A stretch of DNA of 64,000 bases from Ricinus communis (Eukaryota; Streptophyta; Magnoliopsida; Malpighiales; Euphorbiaceae): the NCBI RefSeq assembly GCF_019578655.1, contig NC_063256.1, positions 28,444,342-28,508,341 of the forward strand. The letters run 5' to 3'. This document shows positions 46,656-57,957 of the stretch, piece by piece. Each line of letters starts with the position of its first letter. The first letter of the stretch is position 1. The notes under the pieces were generated by a model. It was not told the DNA's origin and ran no database searches. It saw only the letters and a program-made list of their open reading frames with translations. A program made the translations under genes and the position numbers.

Positions 46656-47763
46656 AAAATTCTTCAAAATCTGATATTCAGACAGACCATCTATAGCTGA
46701 TTTTGAAACCATAAATGACAAACCATCTATCCCCCTTTGAAAAATGATTTTGAAACCATAAAACTTTTTCATGATTTCTTATATGGTAATAATCGGATCG
46801 TAAAAAAGGTTTATCTATTTCAAAAGGTGTAAAAATCATATTTAAAGTTGAAAAATTTTCCATAGTTGATCTAGAAGGTGACAAAACAGGTTCATCAGAA
46901 TTTTTATCTTGTTCTATATTAACAGAATCAGTGTAAAAAGGTTGAGGAATCCTATTTTCAAAATCAACTCCTTGTAAATTTGTATTAGAATTTGGAAAAC
47001 GTGTTGTGTGTGTGGAAGATCTAGAATTTTCAAAAGTAGACAATCTAGATGAAGGTACAAAAGTAGGTGAAAAACTTATTTGAATGTGAACCATTTGATT
47101 GCTCTAAAATTTGTGAAACTCTAGAATTATTTTCTATAGACCGAGGCTTATTAATTTCTTGTAAATCCCAAGTTCCGACTTCGCGATAATTCATTCCATT
47201 TTAGTCTTTTGGGGACTTGTATTTTAGAATGTAAAGGATTAGCTTCAAATAAAACCGTTTCATTTCTTGTTAAAGAATGTCTTGCTCTAGGATCTATAGT
47301 TGTTGTCATTACTTTATAGTAGATCCTATAAATGACGGTATAGATCTAGAATTTTCAGCAAAATCCATATTTTTTGTTTTAACAGTTAAAATTAAAGTAT
47401 CTAAAATATTTGAATCAAATAATGAAATTGAAAATTTGGATAACAATTAAAATAGATAGGACCATTGGCTAAATTTGATTCGTACCATAGCCAAAAGTGA
47501 ATTTGAAAAATTCAAATGTCTTGCATCTCTTAAACAAAGGAAAATAGGTATGTCCAATCCAATTCTAAATAAAGGTTTATGACAATTTGAACCATGCCTA
47601 TATGTAAAATTTAAATTTCTTTTAATATGTTCATGCAATGCAGTAAATGTAAATTTTCATGAGATTTGTTTAAAGCAATAGTTTATTCAGTTTGTTTAAT
47701 AGAATAATTTTGTGCAAAATCAAAGTTCCAATTCGATAAATGCTATTAACATTTTGTTTAGGG
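46656..47763 (-). pseudogene. EPRV-B block: movement protein C-terminus and linker, inverted
   Basis: Minus-strand copy of the movement protein (47638-47447: IPIFLCLRDARHLNF) and of the linker (47094-46678: FSPTFVPSSRLSTFENS, SPSRSTMENFSTLNMIF). 46680-46770 is scrambled, with a repeated gattttgaaaccataaa. A 10-bp deletion near 47642 and several single-site shifts break the frame. The right end folds back onto 47764-47990, creating an inverted repeat. Confidence 0.8.
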
Positions 47764-49098
47764 ATGGCTGAAGAATTTACTGTTCAAGGGTCTAATATCT
47801 CAGAAATAGAAAATCAGTTACATAATTGGTCCATCCCTAAACAAAATGTTAATAGCATTTATCGAATTGGAACTTTTGATTTTGCACAAAATTATTCTAT
47901 TAAACAAACTGAACAAACTATTGCTTTAAACAAATCTCATGAAAATTTACATTTACTTTCGTCTTCTGCATTGCATGAACATATTAAAAAGAAATTTAAA
48001 TTTTTACATATAGGCATGGTTCAAATTGCTGTTAATATAGAACAAGATAAAAATTCTGATGAACCTGTTTTGTCACCTTCTAGATCAACTATGGAAAATT
48101 TTTCAACTTTAAATATGATTTTTACACCTTTTGAAATAGATAAACCTTTTTTACGATCCGATTATTACCATATAAGAAATCATGAAAAAGTTTTATGGTT
48201 TCAAAATCATTTTTCAAAGGGGGAGAGAGAGACTATTCAAGAGAAATTTTATGAATATTTGAATTCTGTTAAGGTAAATGTTCCGTTTTTTATCTGGTTT
48301 GAAATTTATTGTAACAATAATGATATAGAATTTCCTTTTAAAAATATTTTTACAAATGATAGAGTTTCTAAAACTTGGAATACAACCGTAGGAAATAAAC
48401 AAATTATTTCTGTTCATCCACCTTTAGAAGAAGTTAAAATAAACGTTCATAATCAGGAAATAATTGCTTCACCCTTTAAAAGGATAAGCTCTGAGAATGA
48501 CGACAAACTCCCTTTACTAAAAGATATTAGAAATGTTCAAAATCAAAATAATTATACAAATCAAATTCTTTTTACAATTGCTTCACAACTTGATAGGATA
48601 GAGACATCTAGCCTAAATAATCAAGCACCTAGGCCATGTGGTATACCTATGAAACCTATTTTTCAACCCCATGAGATTCCTGAACAACAATTAATTAAAT
48701 TAAATGATAAAGATGATATTTTGAACCAAATAAATTTAAAATTAGCTAGTCTGTCCTTAAAAGATAAACCTTCTGTTAGTGTACTTGATTCTGATAATCT
48801 TGAACAAAATAAAGTTAAAAATTTAGAGAGTCAATTTATTAACGATAAAATTGAAATAAATAAAATATACCATAATAAAGGTTTTGACAAACCTAGGACT
48901 AGACATTATTATCCTAGACCTACTCCTCCAGATGTCTTGTTTGAGGAAAGAGTTAGCTTTACTCAAGCAAAATATGATGGAGATTCTGTTTATGAATGGA
49001 ACTTAGATGGTCTGTCTGAATATCAGATTTTAAATATGTTACAAGAAATTGTCTCAATTAGAAGGTGTCATTTTCTCAGCTATAGATTAAGCATTTGA
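47764..49098 (+). pseudogene. EPRV-B chimeric frame: movement protein start fused to linker/coat
   Basis: An open frame of 444 codons from the ATG at 47764. It starts in the Ser-rich movement protein N-terminus (EEFTVQGSNISEIENQLHNW). At about 48033 it jumps, in frame, from HIGMVQIAV to NIEQDKNSDEPVLSPSRS, deleting the 30K core. The junction lies in ctgttaa, a word shared by both sides. It continues through the linker and coat protein N-terminus (YYPRPTPPDVLFEERVSF) to SVYEWNLDGLSEYQIL, then scrambled sequence (49050-49107) ends it. It is a deletion product, not a known gene. Long openness reflects the recent age of the source. Confidence 0.75.
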
Positions 49099-49107
49099 TC
49101 TTTAAGT

Positions 49108-49648
49108 TTATTTCTCTAGAACTGATTGTAACCATAGTTTTTGGAAAGAAAGATTTATTGCTGGTTTACCTAAATTATTCGCTGAAAAAGTTAGAACAAG
49201 GATTAGAGATTTTTATGGAAATACTATTCCTTATGATACTTTAACCTATGGAGAAATTATTAATTTTATTAATAATGAAGGCTTAGCTTTGTGCACTGAT
49301 TTGAAATTAAAAGCCAAAATTAAAAATGAATTCTCACAATCTAGAAAGGAGTTAGGAGATTTCTGTTTTCAATATGGCTATGAACGTATTCAAGCCCCTT
49401 CCTCAAAAACTAAAAAATATCCGAAAGAAAATCTTCTAATAAAAATTATAGAAAAATACTTGAATTTTCAAAAACCTTCTTCATCCAAAAATATTTCTCA
49501 AAATAAAAATAAAAATAATAAAAAGAAAGGTCCTCCACATCATTACAAATGTGGTCGTGTTGGTCATTTTAAATCCCAATGTAGGATGAAAGAAAAAATT
49601 AATAAATTAGACATCTCTGATAAACTTAAAGATCAAATGCTTAATCTT
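49108..49648 (+). pseudogene. EPRV-B coat protein fragment with knuckle
   Basis: Coat protein C-terminal part (HSFWKERFIAGLPKLFAEK, NEFSQSRKELGDFCFQYGYE) up to the knuckle, where the first Cys codon region (about 49535) reads HHYKCGRVGHFKSQC instead of VCYKC. The difference sits at a CTGTCTG word in sister blocks. It ends in the acidic linker. A patchwork of short inverted bits (49649-49717) separates it from the next block. Confidence 0.8.
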
Positions 49649-49717
49649 TCTCTATTATTATTTTGCTTAAAATAATATCCTATAAATAGTAGATCCTATA
49701 AATGACAGCTATAGATC

Positions 49718-52700
49718 TAGAATTTTGAACCAAATAAATTTGAAATTAGCTAGTCTGTCCTTAAAAGATAAACCTTCTGTTAGTGTACTTGATTCTGAAA
49801 ATCTTGAACAAAATAAAGTTAAAAATTTAGAGAGTCAATTTATTAACGATAAAATTGAAATAAATAAAATATACCATAATAAAGGTTTTGACAAACCTAG
49901 GACTAGACATTATTATCCTAGACCTACTCCTCCAGATGTCTTGTTTGAGGAAAGAGTTAGCTTTACTCAAGCAAAATATGATGGAGATTCTGTTTATGAA
50001 TGGAACTTAGATGGTCTGTCTGAATATCAGATTTTAAATATGTTACAAGAAATGACCATGGCCTGTACTTCGTACAGAGCCAGATCTGTAAATAATACTG
50101 ATAAAAAAATAGCTCAGATGTTAATATCTGGCTTCACTGGTCAATTAAAAGGATGGTGGGATAATTACACCTCCTTAGAAGATAAATCAAGGATTTTAAA
50201 TGCTAGGAAAATAGTTATAAAAACTGAAAATCAAACATCTATTCAAACTGAAGAAGAAGATGCTGTTGCAACTTTACTTTTTGCTATTACAAAATGTTTT
50301 GTTGGTGAACCTAATCAATATCAAATTCGATCTTCTGAAATTCTTTCAAATCTAACTTGTCCTAAACTTCAAGATTTTCGTTGGTACAAAGATGTCTTTT
50401 TAACAAAAGTTTTCTCTAGAACTGATTGTAACCATAGTTTTTGGAAAGAAAGATTTATTCTTTGGTTTACCTAAATTATTCATTTGAAAAAGTTAGAACA
50501 AGGATTAGAGATTTTTATGGAAATACTATTCCTTATGATACTTTAACCTATGGAGAAATTATTAATTTTATTAATAATGAAGGCTTAGCTTTGTGCACTG
50601 ATTTGAAATTAAAAGCCAAAATTAAAAATGAATTCTCACAATCTAGAAAGGAGTTAGGAGATTTCTGTTTTCAATATGGCTATGAACGTATTCAAGCCCC
50701 TTCCTCAAAAACTAAAAAATATCTGAAAAGAAAATCTTCTAATAAAAATTATAGAAAAAGTACTTCGAATTTTCAAAAACCTTCTTCATCCAAAAATATT
50801 TCTCAAAATAAAAATAAAAATAATAAAAAGAAAGGTCCTCCTGTCTGTTACAAATGTGGTCGTGTTGGTCATTTTAAATCCCAATGTAGGATGAAAGAAA
50901 AAATTAATAAATTAGACATCTCTGATAAACTTAAAGATCAAATGCTTAATCTTTTACTATCTGATACAGATTCTGAAAATTCTGATTTAAGTGATTTTGA
51001 AGAAAATAATTTAAATATTCTAAGTGATTCATCTTCTACAAATACTGATTTTGAAACATGTGAAGGTCCTGGAATTTGTACAGGTCCTTGTTGTAATTCA
51101 ACTTTAAATGTTTTAACAAAAGAAACCCTTTCTGATCTTTTTGAATTAGTTGACAAAATTAATGACCCTTCTGATAGAGAAAAATACTTTTTAAAATTAA
51201 GAGATATTGTTTTGCATAATGAAATTCAAAAATCTGAACCTATTCCTTATAACTTAAAAGAAATTTTTCAAAGATTTGACTCAAAATCTTCTAGAAATTC
51301 TACACCTAATATTCAAGATTTACAAGAAGAAATTAAAAATATAAAACAAGAAATTAATAATTTAAAAAATGAAAATTTAGATTTCAAAGAAAGAATTTTA
51401 AAATTGGAACTAAATAGGAAAAATAAAGATATTGCTGAGTCCTCTGAAAATACGAATGATTCTCATATTAATGAATTTTTAGCTCATATTACCAGAGTAA
51501 ATTTTCATAAATGGTTTATTTTTGTTAGAATTCTTATAAATGATTTTAAAATTGAGACAATTGCTTTAGTTGATTCTGGAGCAGACCAAAATTGTATACA
51601 AGAAGGAATTGTACCTACACAGTTTTTTGAAAAAACAATTGAAAAATTACATACTGCTGATGGTTCAAGAATGCAAATAAATTATAAACTTTCTAAAGTT
51701 AAAATTTGTAATGATGGATTGTGTTTTTACACTTCTTTTATTCTAATAAAAAATCTATCTGCTACTGTTATTCTTGGAACTCCATTTTTAGCATTACTTT
51801 ATCCTTTCACAGTTGACACACACGGTATCAAAACTAGATTATTAGGAAAAGAAATTTGTTTTAAATTCATCTTCTCTGAGCAAGAAAAGGACATAAATGT
51901 TTTGAAGAAAAATTGTGTTTTTAATGATCTTATTAGTCAAAAGAAAAAACAAATCGCTTTTTTAAACAAAGAAATCTTATCTTTAAAGATTAAAGAAGAG
52001 TTAGACCTTGATGTGACAAAAGCCAAAATAAAAGATATCGAGAATCTCTTTACTAAAGACTTATGTGCACTGTCCCAAATGCTTTTGGAATAGGAAAAAC
52101 ATGTGATATCTTTACCTTATGTTAAAGATTTTTCTGAAAATAACATACCAACAAAATCACATGCTATACATATGAACACAGAACTTGAAAATTATTGTAA
52201 GAAAGAAATAGATGAATTATTACAAAAGGGGTTAATTCGTAATTCTAGTTCTCCCTGGAGCTGCTCTGCTTTCTATGTCTATAATGCAGCTGAGAAGGAA
52301 CGTGGTGTACCCAGACTTGTCATAAATTATAAACCTTTAAATAAAGTTTTAGAATGGATTAGATACCCTTTACCTAACAAAAGAGATTTGTTGAAAAAAC
52401 TTTATGATTCAAAAATTTATTCTAAGTTTGACATGAAATCTGGTTTTTGGCAAATCCAAATAGATGAAAAGGATCGTTATAAAACTGGTTTTAATGTTCC
52501 TTTCGGTCATTATGAATGGAATGTCATGCCATTTGGATTAAAAATGCACCATCCGAATTCCGGAGAATTATGAATGACATTTTCATGATCATCAATCATT
52601 TACCATTGTTTACATTGATGATGTGTTAGTCTTTTCAAATTCATTAACACAACATTTTTCTCATTTGCATAAGTTTTACAATATAATTAAACAAAATGGT

Positions 52701-53442
52701 TTAGTAGTTTCTGCACCTAAAATGAAACTATGTCAAACAAAAATTAGATTTCTTGGACATGAAATTTTTGAAAATAATGTTTCACCTATTTCAAGAGTTT
52801 TGGAATTTACTTCCAAATTTCCTGATGAAATTAAGGACAAAAATCAACTTCAAAGATTTTTGGGATGCCTTAATTATGTATCTGATTTCTTTAAGGATAT
52901 TAGAATCCTCTGTAAACCTTTGTTCAATCGTCTTAGGAAAAATCCAAAACCCTGGACCCATGAACACACTCAAGTCGTACAAACTATTAAACAAAAAATT
53001 CGTCATTTACCTTGTCTATCCATACCACATCCCAATGCCTTTCTCATAGTAGAAACGGATGCCTCTGATTTAGGTTTTGGAGGTATTCTCAAACAGAGGT
53101 TACCTAATCAAAATCATGAGTCTTTGGTTAGATTTCACTCTGGAGCATGGAATGAAACCCAATCTAAATACTCTACTATTAAAAAGAGCTTTTATCAATT
53201 GTTTTGTGTATTACAAAATTTGAAGATGATTTAGTTGGAAAACATTTTTTACTACGTATTGATTGTAGTCGCAAAAACATTTTAGAAAAGGATGTTAAAA
53301 ATTTTATTTCAAAACAAGTTTTTGCCGGATGGCAAGCACTATTAGGAATATTTGATTTTGATATTGAGTATATTAAAGGTTCTTCAAATTCTTTGCCTGA
53401 TTTTTTGACAAGAGAATTTTTGCAGGAAATAAATCAAGCTAA
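49718..53442 (+). pseudogene. EPRV-B block: coat protein to RNase H, best-preserved
   Basis: Coat protein frame 49725-50474 with SVYEWNLDGLSEYQIL, GFTGQLKGWW and LSNLTCPKLQDFRWYKD. After a shift near 50460, one frame (50441-52093, 550 codons) carries the coat C-terminus, the knuckle CYKCGRVGHFKSQC (50846-50887), the acidic linker, a coiled-coil-like stretch and the whole protease (DSGAD 51572-51586, VILGTPF). RT frames 52103-52573 and 52623-53234 are split by losses near 52545-52600. RNase H is split near 53185 and 53270. ORF1 ends at TAA 53440-53442. This is the longest continuous protease-containing frame in the window. Confidence 0.87.
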
Positions 53443-53447
53443 TTCTT

Positions 53448-54636
53448 ATGGGCACTCCCATAAAGAAAAAATTATCTCCGGTACCGATTTCGCGGGCTAA
53501 AAAGTCTGGACAATCTTCGTTGATTTCTACCAATGATTTGAAATACTTGACAAAACTCCTTCTACCCCACCTAAACCATCCAACTTTTTACAAACTGTTA
53601 CAAAACCAGGTTCTTCTAAAACCGAACCACCCAAATATTTCACAAAACCTCAACACCAAATTGTAACTATTCTTGAAAGCGAAATATTCAATGGAAATTT
53701 AGAAAATCCTAATTACCAACAGTTATTCCAATACATTTTTCCCTCTGGACAATTGTTCATTCCTGAAAGTTCGTACAAATTAAAAAACTTTTACGAACTT
53801 ATTCTTTTGGACACTCACTCAATAGAAATTGAACATTCTTTTGATAAAGATGTTCCTGAAAAGATCTCCTATTCAAAATGCAGAATTTTGAAAGTCCTTA
53901 CCCTAACCGACTGGAACCAAAATCCTTATCGCCAAAAATTTTCACATTACTTTTACACCTCCTTGTTTCAATTATTTTGATTACAAGAAAGCACGGTACT
54001 ATACTTTTTATCTTCGAAATTGGAACCATTCACAGTTCTTTATGTTTCACAAAACCAACTCAAAGACCTTTCCCAATTGGTTTTCTGATTGGTGGACATA
54101 TTTTGGACTATGCCCAGAAATTTTACCTACCAAAATTATGGAAGGATTTACTATCTTTAAAGAAAAATTACCCATTCTTAAACATGACAAATTGATTATT
54201 TTTTCTGAAACTTTTAACCTACCTTGGATATTTTCTTGGCAATTCAAGGTGAAGCCTTATAAACCCTCTCCAAATGTAAATTCTATTGCACCGCTTAGTT
54301 CGAGAATATAGTGTCAAATGGTGGACAAACTGCAAAGACATTCAAGCCAATAAAGAAACTGTTTTGAAACATTTTGCGGGAAAAAATCCCATGATAGCCG
54401 GCACAAGTCAATCTATGGAACAATTTAACTTTTTATCGGACAAAAGTAAAATTTTAGCAAAATTGTCTGGAAATACAACAAAGAAGGAATTCAAAGCAGC
54501 CTTGGAACAAGCTTTGTCACAAGTCTCTGGAGATAGTGACAATGAAGACTCTGGAAGCACTAGTGGACCTAGCTTTACTCCTCAAAATGAAGATGATTGT
54601 TATGGACTCGACAATTATGACATTATTTTTGACTAA
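53448..54636 (+). pseudogene. EPRV-B ORF2, third copy with frame breaks
   Basis: Same start and end as the intact copy. Breaks at about 53478-53493, 53533, 53928, 53994, 54030 and 54288 each coincide with a CAG, CTG or CCTGG word in the intact copy (for example cctggttc becoming acagttc at 54030). The C-terminal frame 54286-54636 is unbroken. Confidence 0.85.
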
Positions 54637-54987
54637 ATGGACAAGGAATCTTTTTCACAAGTGGAAGAAAACGGACAAAAGAAGATGATAAGGATGAACA
54701 AAGTAATGGACAAGAATAATGGACAAAACAAGAAGACAAAATAAGATGATAAGAATGGACAAAGTGGCGGACAAGAATCTTTTCTTTTTGACAAAGTAGT
54801 TTTTGTAACGGACTCAAGCTTGTTTGAAGTCCGAATAGTGTCCTACTTCTTATTATAAATAGATGTAAATTAGATGAAGGAGGCATCACTTGAATGCTTG
54901 AACTATCTTCCCTACTATCTCTCTTTGTAAAATCTTCTTTCAATAAAAGTTTAAATTATTTACTTATATCTTTTATTTTCTATTATT
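54637..54987 (+). promoter_or_regulatory. EPRV-B leader at the right end of the cluster
   Basis: Complete promoter segment with TATAAATA (54854-54861) and AATAAA (54942-54947). It stops before the primer-binding site, where Helitron sequence begins. It could in principle direct transcription rightward into flanking host DNA. Confidence 0.7.
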
Positions 54988-55381
54988 ATGCTATTTTTAA
55001 GAATAATTATTATTTAATTAGAAAATTAACTATTATCTAATTATAAAATTAATTATTATCTAATTAGAAAACTAATTTATTATTAATATATTATCTTTTA
55101 GGATTTAAATGAGTGTTTAATTAGGAATGACTTATTAATCAATAAATCAATAGAAAAATCACTAACTTACACATAAACTTGAATTTTATGTGTCAAAATA
55201 AATATATATGTTGAAATAAAAATTTTCCGTGTCAAAATTAAATAGCGGTATAAAAAAATTTAGGTCTCGGAAATTAATATATATAGATAATAAATTAGTT
55301 TTTGAATTAGATATTAGTTTTCTAATTAGATAATAATTATTCTAAAAAATAGCATATTAATTATATTTAATATTATATTAA
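54988..55381 (+). repeat. right copy of the ~395 bp direct repeat flanking EPRV-B
   Basis: Near-identical to 27443-27838. Observed differences include one-base shorter homopolymers, ttttccgtg for ttttctgtg (55224-55232), and ggtctcgg for ggtctcag (55263-55270). Confidence 0.9.
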
Positions 55382-55756
55382 TTAATAAATTAATTTTTAA
55401 TTAGATAATAATTCTAATTATAAAAATAATATTCTTAATATTATATTTACTAATAAATTAATTTTTAATTATATAATAAATCTAATTTTAAAAAATAGTA
55501 ATATGAATTATGTTGATAGTATTAATTTATATAATATTAAAATTAATAAATATATTTTTTAAAAATAATTTCTATATTATTTATACTAATAAAATTTTAA
55601 AAAATTAAAAACATCTAAAATTAGTTAGTTTGCTATTATTTTTTAAAAGATTATAAATTAATATTAAATGTTAAATAATTTATTAAATTGTATTTATAAA
55701 TTTAATTTTATAATTAAAATAATAATAATAATGCAATCCACGAATAAATAACTAAT
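55382..55756 (+). mobile_element. 3' part of the plus-strand Helitron
   Basis: Continues the AT-rich Helitron body that starts at 26686 and ends with a degraded hairpin and CTAAT (55752-55756), a valid CTRRT terminus. EPRV-B was therefore inserted into, or rearranged within, a Helitron. Confidence 0.55.
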
Positions 55757-55857
55757 TATATGTAAGCTTAAATTTTATGTGTCAAAATAAATACGTATAT
55801 TAAAATAAAAAATTTATATATAAAAAATTAAACATACATATCAAAAAATATAAAATT

Positions 55858-55888
<31 letters not shown>

Positions 55889-56645
55889 TATCTTACTCCC
55901 ATATTCAAATACATCTTTTTCTATAAAGATTGTACAAAAAAAGTGTTTCATTATATACTCTGTGTTCCTTTGGACCACATATGATAAAAGAAAACAATCT
56001 ATATGCTACTTTAAAGATCTTTTCCCGCAAAAAGAATTATTTATTTTTAGCTTATAGGTAGCTCTTAACTATCAGAAAAATTATTTAAAAATATCTTTTA
56101 AAGTTAAAACTAACCATGTTGTAAATATTAATCATTTTTACACATGTCATATAAAGTTAAAGCTTAAATCGGAGTGTCTTTAGGATTTTGTAAAGTGGAA
56201 GGATTTTGTAAAGTGGAAATAACAGAAAGAGAAAAAATGGATAACGATGAAAGGAAAACTACTAATATAAGGACTGTCTTGATTTTATACTAGTGAGCCT
56301 TCCTTCTTATCACCGCTTGATGGGCACACCATTTTTACCTCCCACATCTATCATTTCATTTGATTTCTTTTTTTCTTTCTTTTGAGAATAACTATCATTT
56401 CGTTTGATGCTCAGTTTCACATGAGATACATTTTGAGGAAAAGACAAAAAGACAAATATGCTCAACTTAGATGTATATTCAATATATTGTCAGTTATTTG
56501 CTATTTTTTTTTAAAATAACTATACAGTATGAGTTTTATCTTTTACGTGCTTTGTATATTAATTATGATTAGCTTAATATTATTTGTACAGAATTTCATA
56601 TTTTATTTATAAATTAATTTTATATTATATTTTAAAATTAAATTT

Positions 56646-56682
<37 letters not shown>

Positions 56683-57954
56683 ATTAATTTTATATTATAT
56701 TTTAAAATTAAATTTATTATAATATATATATATATATATATATACTTTATATTGGTAGTTGTTTGTATATCAAACATAAATATAATATCTTTCTTAACAT
56801 ATAAACAAAAGTAAATATCTTTCTAGTTTGCATTTCTGATTTAGGTGGATTCTAACCAATTCCTTACAAAATAAAGAATTAATTAAAATAAATTATTTTA
56901 TTTTATGAGTTAGGTTCCAATTTTAGTTGAGAAGTAACAGCGTCTTAAACCAATCTCCTTGTTCTGAGAGAATATAGATCCGTTTTTTAATCAGTCTAAT
57001 TTTATTTATCTAATCTATAAATTATTAATATTTGAAAATTGAAATCTAATATAAACCATATGAGAATGTATGAAATATATAAAATAATAAAAAAAATATT
57101 TAAGCTTTAACTTTGTTAACAATGTAAAATATGTATGAACAAACTAATTAATTATTGATTACTAATTAAATTTCAGTAATATAAAATAAAATAAAATAAA
57201 ATAATAAAATTAAAATATAGAAACATAAAGAGAAAAAAAAGTCAATACAGTTAAAGAAAAACTTCAACTGCTTCAATCCCTTCCTATTAAAATAAAGTGT
57301 TTTTTTATTTTTCAACCGTTTGTATAGGTAGAAATCATTAAACATTTTAATATTATATAATGTTTAGAATTTTCTATAACTAATAAATAAAAAAATAAAT
57401 CATTGAAGACAAAAAGAATCAAAAGCTGTAAACAATGTAAATTTTAAAGGAAAAATAAATTAAAAATAAATTAAAAATAAATTAAAACTCATTAATGAAC
57501 TCAAATTAGTACATAAAGAAAAATAAAAAATATATCAAATAAATATTTAAGTTTAAAGCAAGATTCTATAATTTACCCAGAAATACCATATAGGAATAAA
57601 ATAGAATTAATTAATTAATTACAATAATAACCAAAGAAAAGCATGTGAAAATTTTAATTTAAAAAATTGGTATTATTACAATTATAGTTTGTGAGAGAAA
57701 AGAAATACATTTTATAAATTAGTATTTATAAAAAAATTACAAATGTAATATTTTAGTAATTTAACATGGCAAGTTGTAGTTTAAGCATTCTCTTTATTTC
57801 AGCTTATATCAATTATGGGACAAAAGAGCACTTACAAACTGAGGAGCTTTTTGTCAAATAATGAGATTAGCATATTGTAATATCTTGTAATTTTTAAATT
57901 TTATTTTATTTTATTTCGAAACATCTTGGTAAATAAATAATTTCGATATCTATC
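55757..57954. other. AT-rich intergenic DNA between EPRV-B and EPRV-C
   Basis: No gene recognised. It contains an (AT)n run at about 55864-55888, the tandem pair at 56608-56745, an (AAAAT)n-like run at about 57183-57205 and a repeated aaattaaaaataa at 57455-57483. Confidence 0.5.
56608..56745. repeat. tandem duplication of a ~70 bp unit with TA microsatellite
   Basis: Two adjacent units share ataaattaattttatatta followed by ttaaatttattataatat and an AT run. The copies differ mainly in AT-run length. Confidence 0.85.
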
Positions 57955-57957
57955 TTT

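Larger units (their letters stand above)
27839..54987. mobile_element. EPRV-B: rearranged cluster of endogenous pararetrovirus blocks
   Basis: All sequence here except 27894-28980 derives from one viral type. At least thirteen blocks were recognised, plus strand unless noted: 27839-27893, 28981-30845 (minus), 30851-31603, 31603-31734 (minus), 31735-34425, 34426-34530 (minus), 34531-45626, 45627-45884, 45885-46655 (minus), 46656-47763 (minus), 47764-49053, 49108-49648 and 49718-54987. The long block contains more than one genome: ORF2 recurs at a spacing of exactly 7,127 bp (36951 and 44078), giving the unit length. The gene order matches EPRV-A. Near identity between blocks implies recent integration or amplification. 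Confidence 0.85.
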
